From Pyronema omphalodes (lineage: Eukaryota; Ascomycota; Pezizomycetes; Pezizales; Pyronemataceae): 64,000 nt of DNA. A model generated the notes under the pieces. It was not told the DNA's origin, did not search any database, and worked only from the letters and a program-made list of their open reading frames with translations. Within the stretch, counting starts at the first letter, position 1; each line of letters begins with the position of its first letter. Shown here piece by piece: positions 32,528 to 42,767 of the stretch. A program made the position numbers and the translations under genes. Where the stretch lies: contig JAJJXM010000024.1 of assembly GCA_024516155.1 (NCBI GenBank), forward strand, positions 248,001-312,000, given 5' to 3'.

Positions 32528-33178
32528 ATGAAGTTCCCAACTACCACCAACCTCGGCACAAACCTCGCTACCCGCCTTCTTTCCATCATCTTAATTTCCT
32601 TGATTATCTCGCTCACCAACGCTTCCCCAGCACCGGCAGCAAGCGAACAATCACCACCACGTTTCGGAACAGATATCCGATACTGCGACCTAAAAGATTT
32701 CGGAAAAATCAGCTTTTCGGAAAACAAAAGTAAAGGATGCCAAGAACGGATATTTCAAGATAATATTTGCTACAATCTTACGTTTATGGATAAATCGTAA
32801 GTAGGGGATATAACAGTATATTAGGACGTGATAAACAGATAGCCCCCGGTACTGGGTTATGGGCATGGAGAAAACAAAGATATGAGACTGTTGTTTTCAG
32901 AAGCTAGACTAATGCCCGATGAATAGGATTTCGAGTTATTGGGTTCAAAATGGTTGCTGTGCGTTCTATAGGGAACATGATTGTAAAGAGGAACTTTTTA
33001 AGGCGTTGAATAGACAGGATACGTAAGTCTCCGTCAAGCAAACCGGGGGGAGGAGGGGTTGGATGGGAGGTGGAGGGGTTGATGATGGTGGCTGATATTG
33101 ATATATAGGAAGCTAGAGGGTGCTCATAATGATGCTACTTCTAGTATTAAGTGTAATGTTAATTGTGATGGGCTATAG
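32528..33178 (+). CDS. Secreted cysteine-rich protein B (144 aa, three exons), paralogue of A
   Basis: Exons 32528-32796, 32927-33022, 33109-33178 keep phase 2 at both junctions. Donors are GTAAGT and GTAAGT, acceptors AATAG and TATAG. Signal peptide spans about residues 1-33, then eight cysteines. The block SYWVQNGCCAFYREHDC and the tail NDATSS...C...CDGL match protein A, whose extra cysteine pair lies in exon 1. The exon 1 sequences have otherwise diverged strongly while exons 2-3 are conserved. Function unknown. Confidence 0.78.
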
Positions 33179-34445
33179 GAGGCGTTGTGGGGAAGGGATT
33201 GATGGGGGCTTTGTTGGTGATATAGCAGTGGGAGTGCGGGGTGGGGAATGGGGGATTGATAATGTATGCTGGAGTTGGAGTAATGGGGGATAGCATGGGG
33301 AGAAAAGCTGTGCATAATGTTTATGGTGTTAATAATCGGGCAGTGTGATGGATATATACGAAAAGTGGACTTAAAGACTTGATCTGGGGAATTTCAAGGT
33401 TAATAAATGGCGTTACTTAACTACCCGGACTTTGCACAAAGCTAGAATAATCTATTGTATCCAACGGTAAATGTTGTCAAGGAAAATCAAAGAAATATAA
33501 ATGATCAGCGATAAATGTCTGAGTTATCGTTTATGAAGAAATTGCATGTATGTGCCTAAGCCGGAGTTCACTATCGCTTGGTGAAGTGGAGGTCAATGGT
33601 CTTGGAATAATTGATTTTTTTATTTCAGATTTCCGGTGTCATGTGTAATGAAAGCTGCGATAGCCTATGGTAGGAGCGATTAACTTGCCGCGGTGCTTTC
33701 ATAATGCTGCAGATGTACGCGCAACATTTTGTAATGGGCTATGATGGTTGTGTTACCGGTTGATATTTGATGACGCCGGCACTGTGGATTATACGGAAAT
33801 GCTCTGAGCTCCCGGAAGGTTTGCTTTTCATGTTGAAATAATGGTATGCTCTTCTGACTACCCTTTATATACGTTAGCATACCTCTAAAGGGTGTGTAAT
33901 CTGTGTATTGTAACAATCGACTCTACTGTATGTACCTCCCTTACCGGGAAGTGTAATTGACACGCACATTATGCACCAGACATCCGTGTTCAAGCGGCAG
34001 TGGTGTGCCGATAAAGCTTAAGAACCTTAAAGTATCCCCAGAAACATACCAGACAATCCGTGCTGCATCAAGACCCTACACAGACCCTACATACCAAAGT
34101 ACCAACGGCTACAGAACCTTGACATTCATAAACATTGTTAATTTGGGTTCTCAACAGTTCAGCAACCGTATGGATTAGTCAGTTGATCATTATACATCTA
34201 AATCAACCGATCTCTATCAGACTGATATATTCTATGTAGCTGTGTTATTCAAACCGCCATGGTCGAAATGGAGCCCGGATGGAGCTCGTCCCTCCACCTT
34301 CAACCCCGAAGGTGTCAGACGGCCAGCCCACATCCTTCGACACTCTTCACCCGAGCTCTTTGCATACACATACTCTAACTACAGCATCTACAGCATCTAC
34401 ATCAGCTACATCAGCAACATCAGCTACATTATCTACCAGCCTCCG
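33179..34445. other. Intergenic
   Basis: G-rich then AT-rich sequence and no supported gene. TAC/CATCAGC-type imperfect triplet repeats at about 34370-34440 probably form the 5' UTR of the next gene. Confidence 0.45.
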
Positions 34446-36260
34446 ATGGCCAACTTGAACTCCAGGGCCGACTACGAGGTACCCAAGCTGACCATCGCTA
34501 CTACACACGCCGGGAACGAGCATGGTAGAGACAACGAAACCCATGACCTAATCCGAGCACTACAGTCAAGTGTGGCTACCGAAGACAACAGTAGCCATGG
34601 CATCGGGTATGTGACCTGTGCTTTGGTTCCGAGTGTTTACAATAACCAGTGAAATAGATATAGCCTGTCAACACCCCGTAACCTGCACTACGACAGCACA
34701 AGGCCATCAGGGCTTGCTACTTCTTTGATTAATACTCCAGTATCCTTCTATCAGAGTGCCCCTGGTCCCGCCTCTTATGCGTCGTCAGTAGGTAGCGATG
34801 CAACTAATGAACATTCCAATCTTGGAGAAGGGTTAGGTCTCCCATCTAAATTTGATATGTCTCTAATTATGCTTGAAAGATCTCCGGAGCAATCACTATC
34901 ATTACATAACGAGGAATATCACCATCAGGAATCCATTGACTCCGCAGACGAGGACGATCGCCACTGCGAGTATACTTTATGCCGATATGGTCCTAGGTAC
35001 GATCTTCTATGTCCAGTGCTCTTACTTGCATCATTTACTTATATAAACAGGTCACAGGAATATATGAACGCCATCCTTCGGAAAGTCCAAAACAAAGACC
35101 GCCGCGAGAACATTCCTCAATGGAATCCGACCAATTCAGGACATCTCTTCAACCCCGCCGATATTCAGCCAATCCAGCGCAATCCGTTTTCAATCTCTAT
35201 GGTTTCGGCAGCAGATAATGTTACTCCGCGTAGCATCCAACGGTTTCAATTCATCAACCCTCTCTATGCTAATTATCAGGCGTTGAACTCTCCTCTTCCG
35301 AACTTTATGGCAAGGGAAACTAGACCATCTACGGACTCTATGACAACAAATTTCTCAAATGTATCGGACAGTACTTCGCACTCATATGTTAACACTGCAG
35401 CAGCCGAACTTCCTTTAGGTCAGCGCATTTTATACACACCCCCGGTGACACCTCGCAATCCGTTCAGTGTCGGACCTGCGCTTACCTCATCTTTGAGGTT
35501 GCCAAATGGACAGTTAGCCAGTACCTTCGAGCCTTCAAAGCGTCAACGATTTGTGAACCAGTCTGACGAACACGTTGCTCTATTCCATGCCTCGCGTCGG
35601 TTCTTTGGGCGGTACTTCAGCATCGCCGAGTCGGACGCTCAGTCTCTAGTAGACTTGTACTGTCCCAACGATGACTCCGACACCAAACAAGCAGCACTTA
35701 GAAGCCTGGATAGATGGAGAATTAACTGGCAGACTAAACAGATCCGAGATTTGAAAGATCACATCATGCGTATCGCCAAGCGTTTCCCTCATCCTCCAAT
35801 CCACGAACTGGATGAGAATCAACTAGTTGACCTCTTTGCAAACGAATTCTACGACACTGAAATGATGAAGAGCACCGTCTTCTCTACCATCAGCAGCGTT
35901 ATTGATGTCGATGTCATTATCCGAGACCAGGGACTCCTTGGTGAAATGTATCGCGATTGGTACTTTGAAATGGTCAAGCTGATGATTAGGGACATGCAAC
36001 CCGTCGACGGTGAGAAATGGACTACTTCACACGTTTTCAATCGAAATGTCTATGACCGATTCCGTGGTTTTGCAAGGGATGAAAAATTCGATAGCATCAC
36101 AGTCGAGGGATTACCAGGCGTTCCGCTACCACCTAAACCGGTCGAGACAGCTAGGAGCAGGAAGAGAAATGCTAATAAAATGGCTTCGGCAACAGCAGAG
36201 AACTCTGAGGCGAAAAGAGTCAAGTCGGAAGTTGATATTGATTCACAGATTTTTACGTAA
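34446..36260 (+). CDS. Unrecognised fungal protein with C-terminal nuclear-localisation-like region
   Basis: Model: exon 1 34446-34606, intron GTATGT to ACAG, exon 2 from 34697 to the stop at 36260. A 54 bp GTACGA...AACAG stretch (34997-35050) is in frame, so it can be spliced or retained (556 or 574 aa). The N-terminal two-thirds are Ser/Pro/Asn-rich and probably disordered. The helical C-terminal part (YFSIAESDAQSLVDLY, RDWYFEMVKLMIRDMQP) is the conserved-looking core. Basic ARSRKRNANK and AKRVK clusters near the end suggest nuclear localisation. No catalytic motif recognised. The long frame without start lies downstream of the first intron, which supports the exon 1 assignment. Confidence 0.65.
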
Positions 36261-37077
36261 CTTGGTACGATCTGGATGTTGGTTATGTTTCGTTGATAAT
36301 ATTTAGGTGGGGGGTAGGTACAGGCAAAATTGTGGGTTGTAACATGATGCATATTTGTGATTTTCGGGGCGTTTTTTTTTACGACGGATGGGATTTGTAA
36401 TCTACTGTTATTTGGTATACTGAGTGCGATATTTGTATGCAGTGTGGAAGGGAAATGGGAATATGTTGAATAAAACGAAAATTATGGCAGATGCCCGCCG
36501 CCACAGAAGATACCCCCGTCCCTCATTTCTATTCAATATACACCCCCGCTTAAGCCCACGCAGCCGCACTTTCTTCAGTTCTAAATCGACCTTCAAGCTC
36601 CTCTTCATCTCACACTTTTCAAGCTTATCTTCAACCGCAACAATGGAGTGCATCAATGAGCATGCCAGCAACGTCAATTTCGCACGGACTGGTCCAATGA
36701 CGTGACCACCAGATACCCTTGTCCTGGCACGAAAATCTTCAAAGCGGCCATTTACAACTGAAAGCTAAATTTCCTCACGTCTATATTTCAACTTTGGAAA
36801 AAAAAAAAAAAAAAAAAAAAAAACGCGTCGAACAAATTTCTTCTCCGCGGCTGATGCGGCGGCATGAATCTTAGCATTCTGGGTATTTCGACTTCTTGGG
36901 GGACGCATCTTGAATAATTGCCGAATTCGTTTTCTATTTATTTCTCTACATGAAACATACCATGAAGGAGAGTAATCAAACGTTCCAATAAAAATATCCA
37001 ATCATGATATATCACTCCGTTTCGGTATCAATAGCCGATATTGACAAACCAGCGCCGGGACGTTTGTTTTGGAATAG
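36261..37077. other. Intergenic with possible truncated gene start and poly-A run
   Basis: A CT-rich leader runs into CAACAATGG at 36640-36648, giving an 18-codon frame that then stops; it may be a truncated gene start. An uninterrupted run of about 26 A lies at 36798-36823. Nothing else recognised. Confidence 0.4.
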
Positions 37078-37177
37078 GAGGTAGGGCGCCTTATTAGGTG
37101 GCTTCGGCTTCAAAGACAGAATTTTGCCTGTTTTTATTTCTCGTATAGGCCTTAAAGGCCTTGAACGGCGCATGATT
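37078..37177 (+). mobile_element. Tad1 LINE 3'-end scrap
   Basis: About 100 bp matching the Tad1 3' UTR with scattered differences: GCCT.TTAGGTGG.TTCGGC..C, the ATAGGCCTTAAAGGCCTTGAACGG hairpin region and a terminal ATGATT. A heavily 5'-truncated, older insertion. Its end abuts the hAT element. Confidence 0.7.
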
Positions 37178-37185
37178 GCTGGACT
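37178..37185. repeat. 8 bp target duplication, left, hAT
   Basis: GCTGGACT directly before the left terminal inverted repeat. Confidence 0.9.
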
Positions 37186-38291
37186 CAGACCTCCCAGTCG
37201 TACAAACCAGTTTAAAATGACGACCAAAACGGACTGTACGGACTGTTGGAATATGAGAACTGTACGGCGACCCAGTTCAGTTTTCTGTCAGTATTATAAA
37301 CTGGTTAAACTGCGAAAACCAGTTAACTGAATGCAAGGCTTGGCAAACCAGTTGAACTGTGTAAAACTGCAAAAACTGGTTTGTCCAGAGGAACTGGTTT
37401 ATGAAGGGGCGATAAATATTATTCAATGCATACAATGATACATAACAAAATTCTATCCTAATTGGGCCGCCAGAAATCACAAGTGACGCCTACGGTTTAA
37501 GCTCTTGAGCCCCTCAATGGCTTCCACTAGAGTATCTGCCTGCATTGAATGGCAGCCCGATATAATGATCTTCTTGCATTAGGAAAACAGCCGCCCGATC
37601 GGGCTCGGCACTCATTGCGGGAATAGACAGCAGTACTTCAACAGCCGTTTTGCAAAGTTTGGTGAACCTGGCCCGCTGCCGGGGCTCACACCACCACTCA
37701 ATGGCAGAAGGACCATCCCCAAGTGCTGCCCCCAGTCTCAGCGCACAGTAATCAACATACTCGTCCGGCTGCGTGAGGCTACCTGTGGCCGTATCTTCAG
37801 AGACTTGTTGGGGTTCTAGCGGGGTATTGAAGCTAGGTGGTATAGAGGAGAGGCCGCTGGTAACGGAATTCATCGTAGGTGGTTGGAGAGAAATGGCGGT
37901 GTAAGGTATGGTTGAGTTCGAAAGTGGTCTAGGCGAGATATATAGGAGGATCCAGGCCAGCAGAGGTGCGTTCAAATGAGATTTAGGTACAATATTTGCA
38001 CTGGTTTGGTTGTATGATCCTCCATGCATGGGTTTGGCTGTTTATTCTTCTGCGCAGTATTCAACGAGGTGGTCAAACTGGTTTGCATTTGCCAACCAGT
38101 AAACTGCTTACCGAGTCAGTTCAATCAGTTCAATCAGTGCACTGCAGTTACCTGGTTCTATGGAACCCTCAAAACTGAACCAACTGCGTATCCGGGACAC
38201 CAAAACTGCACCAACTAACTGTGAATTGTCAGTTCAGTTTACCTGGTTTACAATTTTACCCGGTAAACTGGCTATACGGTTGGGAGGTCTG
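37186..38291 (-). mobile_element. Non-autonomous hAT element, 1,106 bp
   Basis: Terminal inverted repeats CAGACCTCCCA...TGGGAGGTCTG, flanked by an exact 8 bp target duplication GCTGGACT (37178-37185 and 38292-38299), diagnostic of hAT. Subterminal regions carry many AACCAGTT/AACTGGTT motifs. A minus-strand frame keeps only a hAT C-terminal dimerisation fragment, so the element is an internal-deletion derivative. It inserted at the end of an old Tad1 scrap. Confidence 0.9.
37514..38029 (-). pseudogene. hAT transposase C-terminal remnant
   Basis: 171-codon frame from the ATG at 38029. The part with AIEWWCEP and LLSIPAMSAEPDRA matches the hAT C-terminal dimerisation motif (WW...LSIPA.SA..ER). 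The catalytic DDE part and zinc finger are missing, so it cannot transpose itself. The start may be fortuitous. Confidence 0.7.
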
Positions 38292-38299
38292 GCTGGACT
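38292..38299. repeat. 8 bp target duplication, right, hAT
   Basis: GCTGGACT directly after the right terminal inverted repeat. Confidence 0.9.
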
Positions 38300-38994
38300 T
38301 GAAGAATAAACACGCCTATCAATATTCTTTAATATCCTTCATCCTGCACATCCCTAGCTTCTCTTAGATCTGGGATCCAACTGTCATGAAGGAAAATCGA
38401 GAACGGCAAAACTGAGCAATATAATGTGAATAAAGAGAGGATATAACTGGGCACATTATATGAGGAATAACAGGAAGAGAGAGGCGGAAAGATCCATGCA
38501 GAAAGATGATACTTTTGGGGTAGCGATAGGATGGTATGTGGCTGCGCGTAGAGTAGATAATGGCTATACGTTGAGCCTAAGGTTGTTTATTACTGTAGTG
38601 TTGCATGTGTATACTCGATATTGGTTGCTCGACTTGAGTATGGTATTGAAGCCCCAATGAGTTTCATATACAATCACTCGTAGATCATAGGAATTATCAA
38701 AAATATTACTTTTTTATATATGCCTTACGTTTGACTGACTTTTATTCGCATTGACTTGATAAATGTGGTAAACCTTAGGCCTTCCTACTTGTAAATCCGT
38801 TAACAGTATTGGAAAGCTATCATTACGTTACATTAACCAACCCAATGCAAAACGGCGTGCCCCTTCTCAAAGTAGGATGATCAGTTCTGTGTTGAGAAGA
38901 ACCAGATAGTTTCAATACCAAACAAAGGATGCTATTTGGGCTTTAACTGGACAATTCGGACTTCTCCCAAGTTCTCAGCGAAGGTGGTGATACC
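38300..38994. other. Intergenic
   Basis: AT-rich, no supported gene. Confidence 0.4.
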
Positions 38995-39002
38995 CCCTAG
39001 GG

Positions 39003-39766
39003 TAGGGATGCACACGAAACGAGCGGCTCGAGACGAGAGTTCGAACTTTAGTCTCGAGACCGACGAGACTAGATTTTCACGAGACGAGACTTTTTTCTCT
39101 AAAGTTCGAGATAAGCTCGAGACCTTTCGAGACCTAGGAAATATATGTAAAAATTCGGAAAAACATTACAAAAGAAAATGAAAAATATACATAATTCATG
39201 GAGTTTCAGATAGCATCAGAAGCCATACTACGAGCTAGCAGGCCGAGTGCTAAGGTTGTTCTAATCTGAAAATTCTTATCCTAAAGAATGGGAATCCCTT
39301 GCTAGGCAAAACTACAACCACAGTACTCCTCATCAAAAGTTGGAATGGACTCCCAGAGGTTTATGATTGGGAAATGGAAGAGCACAAGGAACATGAAAAT
39401 CCAGAAAGGTAATATTCGGAGGAATTGTGATGTTTTTGTACTTTTTTTATTTCCCGAGTTACCTGTTTTGATGACTAGGAAATAGGGGATGTCGAAGGGG
39501 AAGGGAATTGGAAAATGCAATATTCGAAGGAATTGTAGTTTCCTTTTTGAGTTCTTTTCTTTGTTCTTTTGAATTTTTCTCAAATTCTTTATTTTTTTTG
39601 TTTGGCGAAAAGTCTCAAGCGTCTCGGCGAGACGCTCGAGACGTCCCGAGACTTACGAGACCAAAATCCCACGAGACGAGACGTCTCGAGACCAAGCTCG
39701 GTCTCGTCTTGTTTCGTCTCGAGACCAAGCTCGGTCTCGTCTCGTCTCGTCTCGTGTGCATCCCTA
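39003..39766. mobile_element. GAGAC-rich hAT-like foldback element, 764 bp
   Basis: Begins TAGGGATGCACACGA and ends with its near-perfect inverse CGTGTGCATCCCTA, an Ac/hAT-like terminus. Flanked by an 8 bp near-duplication, CCCTAGGG at 38995-39002 and CCTTAGGG at 39767-39774. Each end carries arrays of GAGAC/GTCTC in both orientations (39030-39130 and 39610-39755), so single strands could form a large cruciform. The central 480 bp is AT-rich without a transposase. Confidence 0.82.
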
Positions 39767-40080
39767 CCTTAGGGTGTATTGAAACCTAATACCCTCATCA
39801 TTGAATTCTTTTCTATAGTATCATAGTCAGCACCAAAGTAAGCCACCACCTCTCAATCAGTAGAACCCCTGCCTCTATGGTGGCATTGTCAGAGCAGTAA
39901 TCAATCATGGTTGGTGGTCGGCGTTCCCACAGCCTATAGATACACGTTTTAAGATTGTCAGAACGGTAAACGGAGAAGAATCGATGGTATGCAACCGCAA
40001 ACAGTATGCCTCGCAATGTGGTAGGTGTTAGTTGTAAGTAACACAGGAAGAAACTTTAACCTTGAATCATGTTCCTCAAC

Positions 40081-40625
40081 ATGAATGATCATCGAGACGG
40101 GGTAACACTTCTCAGTACTACTAGCTACTCAAGCGAAGTGCCAAAGTCGTATCGTATTATGGGCCCAGGTTGATTGCCACCGTCGAATCAGGGAGACTCT
40201 TTGCTAACTTTCCCACCATCTGCCTCCATATCGGCATCGTCAGAGCAGTAACCCGTCATGTTCGGTGGCAGATCTTCCCAAGCACCATGTAGAGACGTTT
40301 TGACATTGCTCTTATTGTAGAGTAAAATATGAGTGTGATTGCCTCCTAAACATAAATGAATGATCATCGAGAGGGGATAACACTTCTTAGTACTACTAGC
40401 TACTCAAGCGAAGTGCCAAAGTCGTATCGTATTATGGGCCCAGGTTGATTGCCACCGTCGAATCAGGGAGACTCTTTGCTAACTTTCCCACCATCTGCCT
40501 CCATATCGGCATCGTCAGAGCAGTAACCCGTCATGTTCGGTGGCAGATCTTCCCAAGCACCATGTAGAGACGTTTTGACATTGCTCTTATTGTAGAGTAA
40601 AATATCAGTGTGGTTACCTCCATAA
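40081..40625. repeat. 275 bp direct tandem duplication
   Basis: Copy 1 40081-40355 and copy 2 40356-40625 align at a constant offset of 275 with few differences. A third, more diverged copy of the middle part is recognisable at about 39835-39970 (AGAGCAGTAA, GTTTTAAGATTG versus GTTTTGACATTG). Confidence 0.85.
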
Positions 40626-40717
40626 ATGTTGCAAAGTCTCGGGATGTCTGTTGGGATTGTTAGTACCGCAATTTCAAATCGTAGAGAGGAGTTGCAAACT
40701 ATTAAGTAGTCTATCAT
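40463..40717 (-). CDS. Hypothetical 84-aa ORF overlapping the duplication
   Basis: ATG at 40717. The second half (LLYNKSNVKTSLHGAWEDLPP, GYCSDDADMEADGGK) has a diverged counterpart in the frame ending at 39813 (SDNLKTCIYRLWERRPP, DYCSDNATIEAG). Conservation of frame across diverged copies hints at a once-coding, possibly secreted protein family. No function recognised. Confidence 0.35.
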   Translation of the reverse strand: MIDYLIVCNSSLRFEIAVLTIPTDIPRLCNIYGGNHTDILLYNKSNVKTSLHGAWEDLPPNMTGYCSDDADMEADGGKVSKESP

Positions 40718-42642
40718 GGGAGAAAGGAGAAAGGGTTATGTTGATTACGGTTATTGGACAGTGGGGTCAGATACTCGTAGTGGAGGAAAGGTGGAGTTCT
40801 GCATATCTGGGGTAGAAAGAGAAGTTCTGCAGATAGCTTGGTGGAGGGTGTGCATATGGCAGAGCCGCGGCTTGGCTTTCTCAAATTCACCGTCCTACCC
40901 AGAAAACCCTATTCCTATGACGGGCATCGGTAACCTTGTCCAACTTTTCTCCTCCCTAATTTCCCATTTGCTTATCTGTACTACGCATGCGTATCGCCTG
41001 GTACACTCCATTATCGACTATTTCAGGATTACTTTGGAACAGTATTTTTTGTAAGAAACATTCGTACGGACATAGCATATTCCGGTGTTGCATATGGTCT
41101 GTTCGGTCCAGTCCCGGGTTCGAAGGGGACTGTACCACATATTGGTGGTCCGTCCGGCACCTCGGACAACAACCGGCAGCAAAATTTACGTTTTGTTTAT
41201 GCTAATGCTTCACTAAAATGCGAGCACTACTGAGGGCGGGTTTGGTAGGTAGTGAAACGAGCTAGAATCCTATTCACCGTATTTTTACTACGGCTCAGTT
41301 CCTGAGGCAATCCGATTGCACTGCTTTTCGTGTTTGTTAAACTGTGAGAGATTCTGTTAACGTGCCACAACCAGCCACATTAAAACCGTCCCTTTGAAGG
41401 GTGCCGAGCATACCAAACTTCGGTGCTTGCATTACAAAACTCCGAATCCGCTATCGCTCTCACTATCGGAGCTCCAGTCAGCAGGGTTATGTTCATTTTT
41501 GCGATAAATTGTTTTCCTCCGTAAGGAACTGCAAAAAGTGGGGAGTTCAATACCACTAGATGTTTTGAGCCGTAGTCAACATTGGCATGCTGAGTGTTGT
41601 GGTATCGATAAAATTTCAACACGATGGAGTGGCAGATTAAATGATTTTTTTTTCAGGGGTAGAAACGACTCAAAACGATGTTCTAACGTCCAATTTTGTC
41701 GTGAAAGAAATAGTGGCTTTGGAGATAGGAATTAAATTGTGCTAAAACCGAATTCCACAGCTGCCTATCAAACTCGCCCGAAGTTGTGGACATCATATAG
41801 ACAAGTTCATAAGTTACAAGGCGCACGCGACAAGCCACAAGCCACAAATAATATGCAAAGTGCAAAGTGTATTTCCTCTAATCCCTAATCCTACTACATA
41901 CGGTAACTATCGTAGATAACATTCAACTCTGAAGTCTGCGCCATGTCTTAACTCCATTAGGGAGGAGGAAATAGACTTGAAAGTGTAATATGCAGAAATA
42001 AAATCGGGGTTAGGCTAGCTAGGGGAAGCAAGGAAAATTCGGTTAGAAGAAAAATCTTTTGGATATACTCCCAGTTCATGTTCTCAGGGAAACATGGTAC
42101 TGGTGCACTGATGCATATCATTACATATACAGACCTACACCAAGAGCTGGTACCACTACCAACCCGGCGTCAGTGGAAATCATTACAGTAGCTGACAGGG
42201 TCGGTGCCAGCTCTGCCTACATCGTGCGCCCTACCCACTATCCTTCTCTACATACTATACCTACCATCCAAAACCTGGATTTAGCAACCAATCGATAATC
42301 ATAACCATAACCACACCCGTACCCCAGACTGTCAGCAAAAAAACCCTCTCCCCTGCCGATGAGGTATCAACGTCTCAACCATCGCATGTAGGGAGTTTCA
42401 GGCTTTGTGTAACTTAGGTCTGTTCCCCGGGTTGTGACAAGGTATATATGTAGTAGATTAGGATATTAGGAGATTTGGAAAGTCGAGTGTAATCGGTAGA
42501 TAATATAAGAAAATAGGTAACGGGTAACGGGTAACAGGCATCATGTAGCACGCAACGCGCGACATGTCATGCTCGACATGCATGCGAGGCCCGGCATATA
42601 ATATCACTCGATTCTGGTTACTCGTCACGTTACATTGAAACT
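40718..42642. other. Intergenic, weak ORFs
   Basis: Only short open frames, for example minus 41622-41380 without an ATG and plus 42059-42298. None has recognisable domains. A low-complexity GGTAACGGGTAACGGGTAACAGG stretch occurs near 42520. Confidence 0.4.
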
Positions 42643-42657
42643 TGAAGCTTTGATCTA
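42643..42657. repeat. 15 bp target duplication, left, full Tad1
   Basis: TGAAGCTTTGATCTA, identical to 48696-48710. Confidence 0.92.
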
Positions 42658-42767
42658 AACACACGCCACTCCAACGCTAATAAAACAACACGTTTTTCGC
42701 TTAATTATCCTAATCGGGAAGTCGGAGAGAACTCTCACGGCTTCACGAATTCTACCCTCCGAGGCCC

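Noticed and set aside
36424..36705. 93-codon plus-strand ORF
   Set aside because: Starts in AT-rich flank and has no domain. Only a possible truncated gene start at 36642 was noted.
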